Below, one piece after another: positions 8,813 through 16,572 of a stretch of 21,953 nt of DNA. This stretch comes from an uncultured Prevotella sp. (GTDB taxonomy: Bacteria; Bacteroidota; Bacteroidia; Bacteroidales; Bacteroidaceae): assembly GCA_905198745.1 (NCBI GenBank), contig CAJKDU010000039.1, positions 1 through 21,953 on the forward strand, written 5' to 3'. The notes under the pieces were generated by a model. It saw only the letters and a program-made list of their open reading frames with translations. It searched no databases and was not told where the DNA came from. Position 1 is the stretch's first letter. Every line of letters starts with the position of its first letter. The position numbers were made by a program, and so were the translations under genes.

Positions 8813-8820
8813 CGTTTACG
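8807..8820. promoter_or_regulatory. LacI-type operator overlapping the -33 box
   Basis: CGCAAACGTTTACG is a 14-bp palindrome with one mismatched pair, centred on CG, which is the hallmark of LacI-family operators. It covers the -33 element of the regulator's promoter, so binding should block RNA polymerase. This supports autorepression, although no binding data exist here. Confidence 0.6.
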
Positions 8821-8864
8821 TTACATTTTATGCCGGAAACTATTCAAAATACACAAAAACACAG

Positions 8865-8966
8865 TAATTTTGCAGTGCAATATAGGAAAGTAATGAATAG
8901 TTGATAATAAGTTAGTTAGAAAAGTAAGGATTGGAAACGTTGCGAAACGGACCCAATCCTTTTTTC
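8865..8966 (+). ncRNA. Possible small RNA or short terminated transcript
   Basis: On the plus strand TAATTTTG (8865-8872) matches the TAnnTTTG -7 box, though no good -33 TTTG is present. About 55 nt further on, a hairpin pairs AAGGATTGG (8926-8934) with CCAATCCTT (8953-8961), carries an inner CGTT/AACG helix, and runs into TTTT, as an intrinsic terminator does. No convincing reading frame lies between (an ATG at 8893 stops after three codons). The predicted RNA would be about 85 nt, transcribed away from lacI. Promoter and RNA are inference; the hairpin is clear. Confidence 0.4.
8926..8965 (+). terminator. Terminator-like hairpin in the lacI/nucleotidyltransferase gap
   Basis: A 9-bp stem (8926-8934 with 8953-8961) has an inner CGTT/AACG helix and a trailing run of T on the plus strand. 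No annotated gene ends here, which suggests a small upstream transcript or insulation of the rightward promoter. Confidence 0.55.
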
Positions 8967-9081
8967 ATTTTCACCGCTTTCCTCTGTGCTTTTCACACCA
9001 TTTTCTCCACTTACAAGCCGACACACAGCTACCAAACGTGCCGCCAACAGCACGCTAACCGCCAGTTGGCGACGAGTATCT

Positions 9082-9107
9082 GCACGAAGTACTGCAGTAC
9101 TTCGTGC
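9082..9107. repeat. Perfect 26-bp palindrome without spacer
   Basis: The half-site GCACGAAGTACTG is followed immediately by its exact reverse complement, centred between 9094 and 9095. GTACT recurs at 9111-9115 and 9133-9137. It lies about 230 bp upstream of the rightward promoter. The perfect symmetry suggests a dimeric regulator site or a cruciform. The remainder of 8966-9311 shows no gene I can support. Confidence 0.8.
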
Positions 9108-9311
9108 TTTGTACTGGAGTAATCCGCCCGATGTACTGCCATAAACCGACACACCCAGCACACAGAGACGCACTCCCCTATTGTGCGAAACCTGCCACAC
9201 ACGCCCCAAGAAGCACTCTGCACAGCCTGTTTTTCGCACGGCACACAGACTCGAACCGGCAGAACAAGCTCCTGAAAAGTAGAGAAAAGAGCACAAAGCG
9301 GAAGAAATTGC

Positions 9312-9341
9312 TTGCCATTACAAAATAAAGTCGTACCTTTG
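9312..9341 (+). promoter_or_regulatory. Promoter of the lipid head-group operon
   Basis: TTG (9312-9314), 19 nt, then TACCTTTG (9334-9341) is a close match to the Bacteroidota promoter consensus. Transcription would begin near 9348, giving a leader of about 64 nt. That leader contains an 8-bp hairpin with one G-U pair (9362-9369 with 9375-9382). Confidence 0.75.
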
Positions 9342-9411
9342 CACGTCATTATATAAATATAAAGAGGTGTAGACCACTTCTTGCAGTAAGAAACTCTCTA
9401 AATAAGAAATA

Positions 9412-10962
9412 GTGAAATTCGCGATTATTGCTGCCGGCGAAGGCAGCAGACTGTCCCACGAGGGCGTGGCACAACCCAAGCCGCTGGTTCCCCTTCTCGG
9501 TGAACCTATGATAGAAAGACTGATACGTATCTTCACAGCGTGTGGCGCTACCGAGATTGTAGTCATCACCAACGAGCAGTTTGTAGAGGTGCAGCAAGCC
9601 TTGGCCTGCCTGCAGAAAACGGCTCCATTGCGCATCGTCGTCAAGACCACGCCAAGCAGCATGCACTCCTTGCATGCCATATCCGACTATCTCAGGGGTG
9701 AGCCCTTCTGCCTCACCACGGTAGACACCATTTTCCACGAAGACGACTTCAAAAAATACATCCACCACTTTCTCACCCACGAGGAACTGGACGGATGCAT
9801 GGCGGTGACGCCCTATGTGGACGACGAAAAGCCGCTATGGGTGGGCGCAGACAGCCATCTGCACATCACGGGCTTCCACGACGCACAGGAAGCCGACGAC
9901 CATCTCATCTCTGGAGGAATCTATTGTCTGAAGGACAAGGCGCTCGACGTGCTCGACCACTGCATGGAAAAGGGATTGCACCGCATGCGCAACTTCCAAC
10001 GGCAACTGGTGGCTGAGGGGCTCAACCTGGAGGCATATCCCATAGAAAAGATTCTCGACGTGGACCATAAAGGCGACATAGACAAGGCGGAGACCTTTCT
10101 TCGCCAAGAGAGAGCCATGCGTCTGGTGGGTGTGTGCCGCAGCAATGTGTTCTCACCCAACTGCGTAGACAGCGACCTGGCCATCATGCACGCCGTGGCA
10201 GCCAAGCTGCGCGACATGGGCAACGAGGTGAGACTCTGCAACGAAAACGAACTGAAAGACTGTGCCGCCCTGGCGTCAGCCGACGGATTCTTCAACATGG
10301 GCCGCAGCAAAGAGGCACTGGCCGTACTTGCCCAACAGGAAGAACAGGGCAAAGGAGTGGTCAATTCTGCTCGAGGCATAGATAGCTGCATACGCGAAAA
10401 AATGTCGCACTTGCTGATAGACAACGGCGTGTCTTACCCGAAAAGCTGGTTCATAGCCCACCATGGCGAGATGCCGGCAGACGTGAGCTACCCTTGCTGG
10501 CTGAAACGTGGCGACGGATGTGCACAGCAGAAAGAGGACACTTGCTACGTGCAGAGTGCCGACGAGGCACAACGGTGTCTGGAGGATTTCTGGCGCAGAG
10601 GGGTGACCTCAGTCGTGGTAAACGAGCACTTGAAGGGCGACTTGATGAAGTTCTATGGTGTGCGGGGCACGGACTTCTTCTATTGGTTCTACCCCGACCG
10701 AGTGGGAAAATCCAAGTTCGGACTTGAAGTCATCAACGGTAAGGCACAGGGATTCAAGTTTGACGTGGAAGCCGTGAAAGCGGAAGTCGACAAGGCGGGC
10801 GCCATACTCGGAGTAGAAGTCTACGGAGGCGACTGCGTGGTGGCTCCCAACGGCCGGACCACCATTATCGATTTCAACGACTGGCCCAGTTTCGGGCCTT
10901 GCCGCAACCAGGCTGCCGCCGACATTGCCCAGTGCGTGATGCAGGTGGTAGGAAAGAAATAA
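9412..10962 (+). CDS. Sugar-phosphate nucleotidyltransferase fused to ATP-grasp-like domain
   Basis: The 516-aa two-domain protein starts at a GTG; an in-frame TAA at 9403 excludes a longer form. Residues 1-230 are a nucleotidyltransferase with AAGEGSRL (7-14), QPKPL (Lys 23), TVD (Asp 105, metal site) and a closing LDVDHKGDIDKAE segment. Residues about 235-516 look like an ATP-grasp ligase, with FNMGRS (294-299), WLKRGDG (Lys 365), VVVNEHLKGD (Glu 405) and IIDFND (Asp 487, Asn 489 as metal ligands). The first domain probably makes a CDP-activated head group for the phosphatidyltransferase 47 bp downstream; inositol-1-phosphate is a candidate given the inositol-phosphate synthase in this window. 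A related cytidylyltransferase/phosphotransferase pairing is known in archaeal di-inositol-phosphate synthesis. I do not know what the ATP-grasp part ligates. Confidence 0.85.
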   Translation: MKFAIIAAGEGSRLSHEGVAQPKPLVPLLGEPMIERLIRIFTACGATEIVVITNEQFVEVQQALACLQKTAPLRIVVKTTPSSMHSLHAISDYLRGEPFCLTTVDTIFHEDDFKKYIHHFLTHEELDGCMAVTPYVDDEKPLWVGADSHLHITGFHDAQEADDHLISGGIYCLKDKALDVLDHCMEKGLHRMRNFQRQLVAEGLNLEAYPIEKILDVDHKGDIDKAETFLRQERAMRLVGVCRSNVFSPNCVDSDLAIMHAVAAKLRDMGNEVRLCNENELKDCAALASADGFFNMGRSKEALAVLAQQEEQGKGVVNSARGIDSCIREKMSHLLIDNGVSYPKSWFIAHHGEMPADVSYPCWLKRGDGCAQQKEDTCYVQSADEAQRCLEDFWRRGVTSVVVNEHLKGDLMKFYGVRGTDFFYWFYPDRVGKSKFGLEVINGKAQGFKFDVEAVKAEVDKAGAILGVEVYGGDCVVAPNGRTTIIDFNDWPSFGPCRNQAAADIAQCVMQVVGKK

Positions 10963-11009
10963 CACGAACAAAACATCAACATTACAACTAAGAAAAGAAA
11001 TACTGAAAA

Positions 11010-11918
11010 ATGGCTAAAGGTTATCGTTCTACATTGAAATCTTCCGATACGGAAGAGCATATAGACATCTATTTCTATCGCCCTATGGGCTATGCATGGG
11101 CCTTGCTGTTCCAAAAGCTTGGCGTGTCGCCCAACACAGTGACCATTCTCTCCATCTTCCTCGGAGTGGGTGCCGGCATTATGTTCGGCTTCAACGACCT
11201 GAAGCTCAATGCCATCGGCATCCTGCTGCTCATCTGGGCCAACACCTACGACAGCTGCGACGGACAGTTGGCACGCATGACCGGCAAGAAGACTGCTCTC
11301 GGCCGCATTCTCGACGGTGCAGCCGGCGACTTCTGGTTCATCGCCATCTACGTATCCATCGCCGCGAGACTCACCCCTACATGGGGCGTATGGATTTGGG
11401 TGTTGGCTGCTGTGAGCGGACTTCTCTGCCATGCCAACCAGAGTAGGCTGGCTGACTACTACCGCAACATACACCTATATTTCCTGAAGGGAAAGGACGG
11501 AAGCGAGGTTGACGATGCAGCAACACAGGTGGAAAAATACAAAAGTCTGAGCTGGAGCAAGGATTTCATACAGAAACTGTTCCAGTGGTTCTACGTCAAC
11601 TACGTGAAGGGACAGGAAAAGAGCACACCCAAGTTCCAGATGTTCAAGCAGGAACTGCGCCGCCGCTATGCCGGTAACCTGCCGGCACAGCTACGCGAGG
11701 ATTTCCGCCAAGGCAGTCTGCCCCTGATGAAATACACCAACATCCTCACCTTCAACTGGCGCAGCATCACCCTCTTCATCTCGCTCATCATCGGCCTGCC
11801 ATGGCTCTATTGCGCAGTGGAAGTGACCGTGTTCACCGCCATCTACATCTATATGCACGCCAAGCACGAACAGCTCTGCGTGCGCATCATGAACAAACTC
11901 GACACTTATGAAAAGTAA
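11010..11918 (+). CDS. CDP-alcohol phosphatidyltransferase
   Basis: The 302-aa membrane enzyme swaps CMP of a CDP-linked donor for an alcohol. The diagnostic motif DG-x2-AR-x8-G-x3-D-x3-D is complete (DGQLAR starting near residue 90, then GRILDGAAGD), so the metal-binding aspartates are present. SPNTVTILS marks the first transmembrane part, further helices lie at about 66-140 and 250-290, and a soluble insert of roughly 90 residues (about 160-245) separates them. The N-terminus (EEHIDIYFYRPMGY) resembles family members that work with a nucleotidyltransferase partner. With the preceding gene it could transfer inositol phosphate from CDP-inositol to diacylglycerol or ceramide. Conventional use of CDP-diacylglycerol with another alcohol is the alternative. 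Its last 11 bp overlap the next gene. Confidence 0.9.
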   Translation: MAKGYRSTLKSSDTEEHIDIYFYRPMGYAWALLFQKLGVSPNTVTILSIFLGVGAGIMFGFNDLKLNAIGILLLIWANTYDSCDGQLARMTGKKTALGRILDGAAGDFWFIAIYVSIAARLTPTWGVWIWVLAAVSGLLCHANQSRLADYYRNIHLYFLKGKDGSEVDDAATQVEKYKSLSWSKDFIQKLFQWFYVNYVKGQEKSTPKFQMFKQELRRRYAGNLPAQLREDFRQGSLPLMKYTNILTFNWRSITLFISLIIGLPWLYCAVEVTVFTAIYIYMHAKHEQLCVRIMNKLDTYEK

Positions 11919-12927
11919 GGCACGCAACTTTTTCCTCGCCTTCGGCATCATAGCCATCGTCATCATGCTCTGCACGATGGACATGGACTATCACGACATT
12001 TGGCGTTACCTCAAGAAGCTGGGCATCTACTTCCCCGCCATCCTTCTGCTATGGGCTGGAGTATACATACTCAACACCTTGTCGTGGTTTCTCATCATCA
12101 ACGACGAGAAGCGCTACAAGAACCTGTCGTTCTGGCGGGTCTACAAGTTGTCGATCAGCGGATTTGCCCTCAACTACACCACACCTTGCGGACTGATGGG
12201 CGGAGAGCCCTACCGCATCATGGAACTGAAGCCTTATATCGGCACGAGCAAGGCCACATCGTCGGTAATTCTCTACGTGATGATGCACATCTTCTCGCAC
12301 TTCTGGTTCTGGTTTCTCTCCATCTTCCTCTACGTGGCAGTCTATCCCGTGAGTCCAAGCATGGCTATCCTGCTTGCGGTCATCGCGGCTTTCTGTCTGC
12401 TGGCATTCTACTTCTTCTCACACGGATACCGCACCGGCATGGCACAGAAGGCTATCCGGATGCTCACCCACGTGCCATTCGTGAAAAAGTGGGCACGGGG
12501 ATTCATTGAGTCGAAGCAGGACACATTGGCACAGATAGACGAACAGATAGCCCTGCTCCACCGCCAGCACAAGTCGACTTTCTACAGTGCGCTACTGCTG
12601 GAACTCTCGTCGCGCATCATCCAAAGTCTTGAGATTTACCTCATACTCAAGGCTTTTGCCGCCGAGGTAAGCATTGTGGACTCCATTCTCATCATGGCTT
12701 TCTCATCACTTTTCTCCAATCTCATCTTCTTTACTCCCATGCAGTTGGGATCGAGAGAAGGCGGACTGGCACTCGCAGTCGACGGACTCCACTTGTCGGG
12801 TGCACTGGGTGTGTACACAGGACTCGTCACCCGACTCCGAGAACTGGTATGGATAGCCATCGGCATCTTGCTGATAAAAATAGGAAACAAGAACACTGAA
12901 AACTTGAAAGACAATGAACAAGCTTGA
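11908..12927 (+). CDS. Flippase-like membrane protein, LPG-synthase transmembrane (UPF0104) family
   Basis: The 339-aa protein has about eight hydrophobic segments and belongs to the family of the MprF/AglD membrane domain, without a synthetase domain. Recognisable parts are ISGFALNYTTPCGLMGGEPYR (about 86-106) and the C-terminal FFTPMQLGSREGGLALAV (about 272-289), followed by RLRELVWIAIGILL. Relatives move or modify lipid-linked substrates across the inner membrane. In this operon it may flip the product of the phosphatidyltransferase. The start overlaps that gene by 11 bp and the end overlaps the HAD gene by 14 bp, which implies translational coupling. The transported substrate is inference. 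Confidence 0.85.
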   Translation: MKSKARNFFLAFGIIAIVIMLCTMDMDYHDIWRYLKKLGIYFPAILLLWAGVYILNTLSWFLIINDEKRYKNLSFWRVYKLSISGFALNYTTPCGLMGGEPYRIMELKPYIGTSKATSSVILYVMMHIFSHFWFWFLSIFLYVAVYPVSPSMAILLAVIAAFCLLAFYFFSHGYRTGMAQKAIRMLTHVPFVKKWARGFIESKQDTLAQIDEQIALLHRQHKSTFYSALLLELSSRIIQSLEIYLILKAFAAEVSIVDSILIMAFSSLFSNLIFFTPMQLGSREGGLALAVDGLHLSGALGVYTGLVTRLRELVWIAIGILLIKIGNKNTENLKDNEQA

Positions 12928-13633
12928 CGTAAAAGGCGTTATCTTCGACTACGGCGGCACACTCGACACCCGTGGCGACCACTGGTCGGAAGTGCTGTGG
13001 GACGGCTACCAACACATGAACGTGGAGGTGAAGAAGGAAGACTTCCGCAAAGCGTATGTGCACGGAGAACGCTCACTTGCCACCAATCCCATCATTCAGC
13101 CCGACTTCCACTTTGTCGACGTGTTGCGGGCAAAGAACAAACTGCAACTGGACTACCTGACAGAAAATGGTATGCTACAGCTTTCAAACCTGGCTAAGGT
13201 GGACCTGGCAGAACGTATGGCACTCTATGAAAACGAACAAACCAACGAGGTGCTCGAAGAAAGCAAGTCGGTATTGGAATATCTGAAAGACAGATACCCA
13301 ATGGTGCTCGTCTCCAATTTCTACGGCAACATCAATACCATTCTCAGCGACGCCGGCATTGACCACTATTTCAAGCGGGTCATCGAGTCGGCCGTGGTGG
13401 GTGTGCGCAAGCCAAACCCAGCTATCTTCGCCCTCGGAGTGTGCGCCCTCGACCTGCCTGCCTCACAAGTGGTTGTTGTGGGTGACACATTCGACAAAGA
13501 CATAGCACCCGCCCACAGCCTCGGTTGTCGCACGGTGTGGATAAAAGGACTGCAATGGGAAGAGAAGCCATGCGACGAGACAATGCCCGACGGCATCATC
13601 TCCCGCATCACCGAACTGAAGAATTACCTATAA
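12914..13633 (+). CDS. HAD-superfamily hydrolase (putative phosphatase)
   Basis: The 239-aa soluble protein has all four HAD motifs: FDYGGTLD (nucleophile Asp 12), VLVSN (Ser 134), VRKPNP (Lys 166) and GDTFDKD (Asp 191, Asp 196). A helical cap lies between motifs I and II, as in subfamily I. The usual second aspartate of motif I (position 14) is Gly, a variant also found in active enzymes with FDxGN/FDxGG motifs, so it need not be dead. As last gene of the lipid operon it may dephosphorylate a head-group precursor, a lipid phosphate or a side product. The cluster does not tell which. Confidence 0.87.
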   Translation: MNKLDVKGVIFDYGGTLDTRGDHWSEVLWDGYQHMNVEVKKEDFRKAYVHGERSLATNPIIQPDFHFVDVLRAKNKLQLDYLTENGMLQLSNLAKVDLAERMALYENEQTNEVLEESKSVLEYLKDRYPMVLVSNFYGNINTILSDAGIDHYFKRVIESAVVGVRKPNPAIFALGVCALDLPASQVVVVGDTFDKDIAPAHSLGCRTVWIKGLQWEEKPCDETMPDGIISRITELKNYL

Positions 13634-13635
13634 AC

Positions 13636-13676
13636 GACGAAACGCCCGCATACATTCAACATGCGGGCGTTTCGTC
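13636..13676. terminator. Hairpin terminator between converging genes
   Basis: A perfect 16-bp stem pairs GACGAAACGCCCGCAT (13636-13651) with 13661-13676 around a 9-nt loop. It starts 2 bp after the HAD stop and ends 2 bp before the stop of the opposing lipoprotein gene, so it can serve both. No strong T-run follows on either side. Confidence 0.8.
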
Positions 13677-13678
13677 AT

Positions 13679-13918
13679 TCAATATCTGTCCAGCTCCTTC
13701 CGAAGTTTCTCTTTCCGGGCCTGTTTCCGGACCTTGACTATGCCGCCCACGTTGATTTCATAAGGACTGTTTGCATCCTCGCGCACGAAAACCGGCGCTC
13801 CCGACTTCGGGTCTTTCACGGATTCTATCGCCGCATCGCGAGCCGCTTCCTTCATAACCTGACAGGAAGAGAACACGAACGGCAGACTGAAAAGCATGAT
13901 GGGATAAATCTGTTTCAT
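13679..13918 (-). CDS. Small hypothetical lipoprotein
   Basis: The 79-aa protein begins with a lipoprotein signal (MKQIYPIMLFSLPFVFSSC), with the lipidated Cys at residue 19. The mature part of about 60 residues is highly charged, ends KARKEKLRKELDRY, and may be partly helical. I do not recognise a family. It faces the lipid operon across a shared hairpin and lies 103 bp downstream of the symporter; that gap shows no other gene. Its role is unknown. Confidence 0.7.
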   Translation of the reverse strand: MKQIYPIMLFSLPFVFSSCQVMKEAARDAAIESVKDPKSGAPVFVREDANSPYEINVGGIVKVRKQARKEKLRKELDRY

Positions 13919-14021
13919 TTCTTACTATAATTTGGAAACAAAGAGAGCCCTTGCATTGACGGTTATGCGAAACACATCATTGGTAGAATATCGTATCCCT
14001 TTTATACACACAGAATGACTT

Positions 14022-15197
14022 CTATTCCGTTTTCGGCTTTACCGGCCGGAAAAACCGGTTAAGGATAAGTGCCAATGCCCCGTCACCAGTAACATTACAG
14101 GCCGTGCCAAAACTATCCATAGCTATATACAAAGCAATCATCAGAGCCAATGACTGCTCGTTGAATCCAAGCATTGAAGACAAGATGCCAAGCGATGCCA
14201 TGATGGCTCCGCCCGGAACACCAGGTGCTGCAACCATCACTATGCCAAGCATCAGAATGAATCCCGTCATAGACTGGAAGTCGTAGGGCATGTGATGCAT
14301 CATCATGAGTGCAAGGGCACACGCCACTATCTTCATGGCACTACCCGAAATATGGATTGTGGCACAGAGGGGAACAACAAACCCAGCTATGTCCTTGTCC
14401 ACACCATTCCGTATGGTCTGACGTAGCGTAACCGGAATTGTAGCCGCCGAAGACTGTGTGCCAAGGGCTGTGAAATAAGCCGGCATCATGTTGGCAAGCA
14501 GCCTAAACGGATTCTTACGGACAAAGATGGAGGCAACCACGTATAAGAATACGAGCAGGAAGATATGCATGCCGAATATAACACCGATGATTTTCACAAA
14601 CAAGCTAAGCACATTGAACACTTCTCCAGTGTGCGTCATATTGAAGAATGTGCCAAAGATGTAGACAGGTAGCAATGGTATTAATATCACCTGTATGGTC
14701 TTGGTGATAATGTCGCGAAACTCGGAAGATATGACCTTCAAGGACGGAGCGCCAATATTGGCGATGCCTAAGCCCAATGTAAACGACAGTACAAGTGCTG
14801 TCATGACGTCGAGAGGCGCAGGTATGTTTATCGTGAAATAGGGTTTCAACTCCTCAGCCTTGCTTATCTCGACGGGGTGGAGATTGTCTGAAATGAGCGA
14901 CGGGAAAACAGTCTGCCCCACTCCGTATGACATAAAACCGGAGAAAACGGTGACTCCATAGGCGAGTAAGACGGTGGCGAGGAGGAGTTTACCTGCACCT
15001 CGGCCAATGTCGGCAATGGCAGGCGTGACAAGCCCGACAACAATGAGCGGTATCAGAAAACCGAGGAAGGCGCCGAACAAAGCATTGAAGGTGACAAACA
15101 CACGCACAGGCATGTCGGGAGAAACCATGCCGAAAACGACACCGAGAATAATGGCAACAATAATTCGAGGCAACAAGCCGAACTTAAATCTCTTCAT
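14022..15197 (-). CDS. Dicarboxylate/amino acid:cation symporter (DAACS family)
   Basis: The 391-aa inner-membrane protein imports C4-dicarboxylates or acidic/neutral amino acids with Na+ or H+. Family hallmarks are the serine-rich re-entrant loop GTQSSAATIP (246-255), the second hairpin loop PGVPGGAI (325-332) and the TM8 signature MDSFGTACNVTGDGA (360-374), whose Asn and Asp contact substrate in relatives. I start at the ATG at 15197 (MKRFKFGLLPRI), the usual family N-terminus; an in-frame ATG at 15242 would add 15 residues with no family match. The substrate cannot be assigned from sequence alone; glutamate/aspartate, serine/threonine (SstT-like) or succinate are all possible. Confidence 0.88.
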   Translation of the reverse strand: MKRFKFGLLPRIIVAIILGVVFGMVSPDMPVRVFVTFNALFGAFLGFLIPLIVVGLVTPAIADIGRGAGKLLLATVLLAYGVTVFSGFMSYGVGQTVFPSLISDNLHPVEISKAEELKPYFTINIPAPLDVMTALVLSFTLGLGIANIGAPSLKVISSEFRDIITKTIQVILIPLLPVYIFGTFFNMTHTGEVFNVLSLFVKIIGVIFGMHIFLLVFLYVVASIFVRKNPFRLLANMMPAYFTALGTQSSAATIPVTLRQTIRNGVDKDIAGFVVPLCATIHISGSAMKIVACALALMMMHHMPYDFQSMTGFILMLGIVMVAAPGVPGGAIMASLGILSSMLGFNEQSLALMIALYIAMDSFGTACNVTGDGALALILNRFFRPVKPKTE

Positions 15198-15366
15198 AAT
15201 AACATTAATGCTTTTCACGTTAGAAAACGTATAAGCCGACATTTCATATAAAATTGCTGGCGTCAGCAGACGTATCTATCATATCACTATTACACAAGTA
15301 GCTTACACCACAAGTTGACCGGAAATGGGAATACGACAGACTATAAGGTACTGACAGGCAAAAGAC

Positions 15367-15390
15367 TTCAGTATACAAGGTATACTTGAA
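15367..15390 (-). terminator. Probable terminator of the YD-like gene
   Basis: AGTATAC (15370-15376) pairs with GTATACT (15380-15386), and TTC/GAA extends the stem after a one-base bulge. On the minus strand the hairpin follows the gene's stop by about 18 nt and leads into GTCTTTTG, a short T-run. The rest of 15198-15408 shows no gene. Confidence 0.6.
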
Positions 15391-15408
15391 CTAAACTTTC
15401 TCCATTTA

Positions 15409-16557
15409 TCAAGAGGGTTCTACACTGATTTTTACAAAACTACCTGCCGTAGACACCGTTACTTTACTTAGTCCTGCACCTTCCAATTCATAGATATAAT
15501 ATTTAATCTCGTTATCTAACGCTGACTTTAGTTTCACTTTTAATTCTGATTTAGCCAATGCTGTTACAGCTTTTTCAAATATATCATCGATTGAATCTTT
15601 TGAGTTTTTCAATGGATATAAGTAATATTCCCAATTAAACAATGTCCCATCTTTATCAACAAATCCTGCTTCTGCGACAACAACAGCATCAAATAGCTTA
15701 TAACAGAAAACGCCCTTAAAAACTTCACCGTATAATGCGCCTAAAGAGTATGGGCTTTTCTCTGTTATCTCAACTGTTCCATATCTACCACCATCAAACT
15801 CATGAAGCTTGCAAACGGCATTCAGTTTCATCTTCTCGCAAGCCGACATCAACTCGTCAGCAGTGCAATTCGGTGAAAGATTCTTGGCACCGAAAGGATG
15901 CAAAACAAGTTGGTTGAAATCTCCCTTTTTTGCTTTAACCGGTGGAAACTTCTTCGGCACTCGTTTAATAATCCACTCTTTAGAGACATGTTTGTTTTCT
16001 TTAGGTTTTTCATCATTCGTCCAATAAGAAATCTTACGGGTCTCTTTATACTCAAACGAATTTGTCGCCAAATCAAAGACATTGCGTTCCGTCCAGTTGC
16101 CTTTGCTGTCGTATCGGGTGTATACATAGGTACTTCCTTCATTTGCAGGGGATAATATTTTTTCCGCAACAACATCCCCCTTTTCATTGTATTGGTAAAA
16201 AAGGTAAACGGTATAGTTCCCAAATACATCGGCCGACATACCGCTTTCTTTCGACAATACGCGGTGTGCATCATCATAAACAAACGCATAGTAACTACCA
16301 TTATCGTAAAGACGAAGCAAATACCCGGCTGCATCCCGGTGCAATGTGCTCTTGCCGCTTATATTATCATTCCAATGGTAAAACAATACGCCATCAGAAG
16401 TAAAACGATAATATCCCGGTTCTGCTTCATTACTTTGGCGTACCACACATTCTTTTACATTTCCACGCAAATCGAAAGCGGCAGCATCGTGATACTTTTG
16501 AGCTGATACAAAGATTGTCAATACGCAAAAGAAAGAGGTTATAAATATTCGTTTCAT
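15409..16557 (-). CDS. Secreted protein with YD-like repeats, function unknown
   Basis: The 382-aa protein has a signal peptide (MKRIFITSFFCVLTIFVSA, cut before Gln 20). Residues about 25-175 contain imperfect units of the type F-x-x-D/N-x-x-G-x-x, such as YRFTSDGVLF, LHRDAAGYLL, YQYNEKGDVV and TRYDSKGNWTE, resembling YD/Rhs-type or antitoxin-like repeats in Bacteroidota proteins. The C-terminal half (about 200-382) is not recognised. The DNA is visibly more AT-rich than its neighbours, which hints at a different origin. It starts 15 bp after the response regulator, so the two may be co-transcribed. Confidence 0.75.
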   Translation of the reverse strand: MKRIFITSFFCVLTIFVSAQKYHDAAAFDLRGNVKECVVRQSNEAEPGYYRFTSDGVLFYHWNDNISGKSTLHRDAAGYLLRLYDNGSYYAFVYDDAHRVLSKESGMSADVFGNYTVYLFYQYNEKGDVVAEKILSPANEGSTYVYTRYDSKGNWTERNVFDLATNSFEYKETRKISYWTNDEKPKENKHVSKEWIIKRVPKKFPPVKAKKGDFNQLVLHPFGAKNLSPNCTADELMSACEKMKLNAVCKLHEFDGGRYGTVEITEKSPYSLGALYGEVFKGVFCYKLFDAVVVAEAGFVDKDGTLFNWEYYLYPLKNSKDSIDDIFEKAVTALAKSELKVKLKSALDNEIKYYIYELEGAGLSKVTVSTAGSFVKISVEPS

Positions 16558-16572
16558 AATGATAAGAATTGA

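Noticed and set aside
8916..9349. Minus-strand open frames of 126 and 106 aa in the intergenic region
   Set aside because: Cys- and Ser-rich sequences without family match; they run through the palindrome and terminator-like hairpin, and have no promoter or start context.
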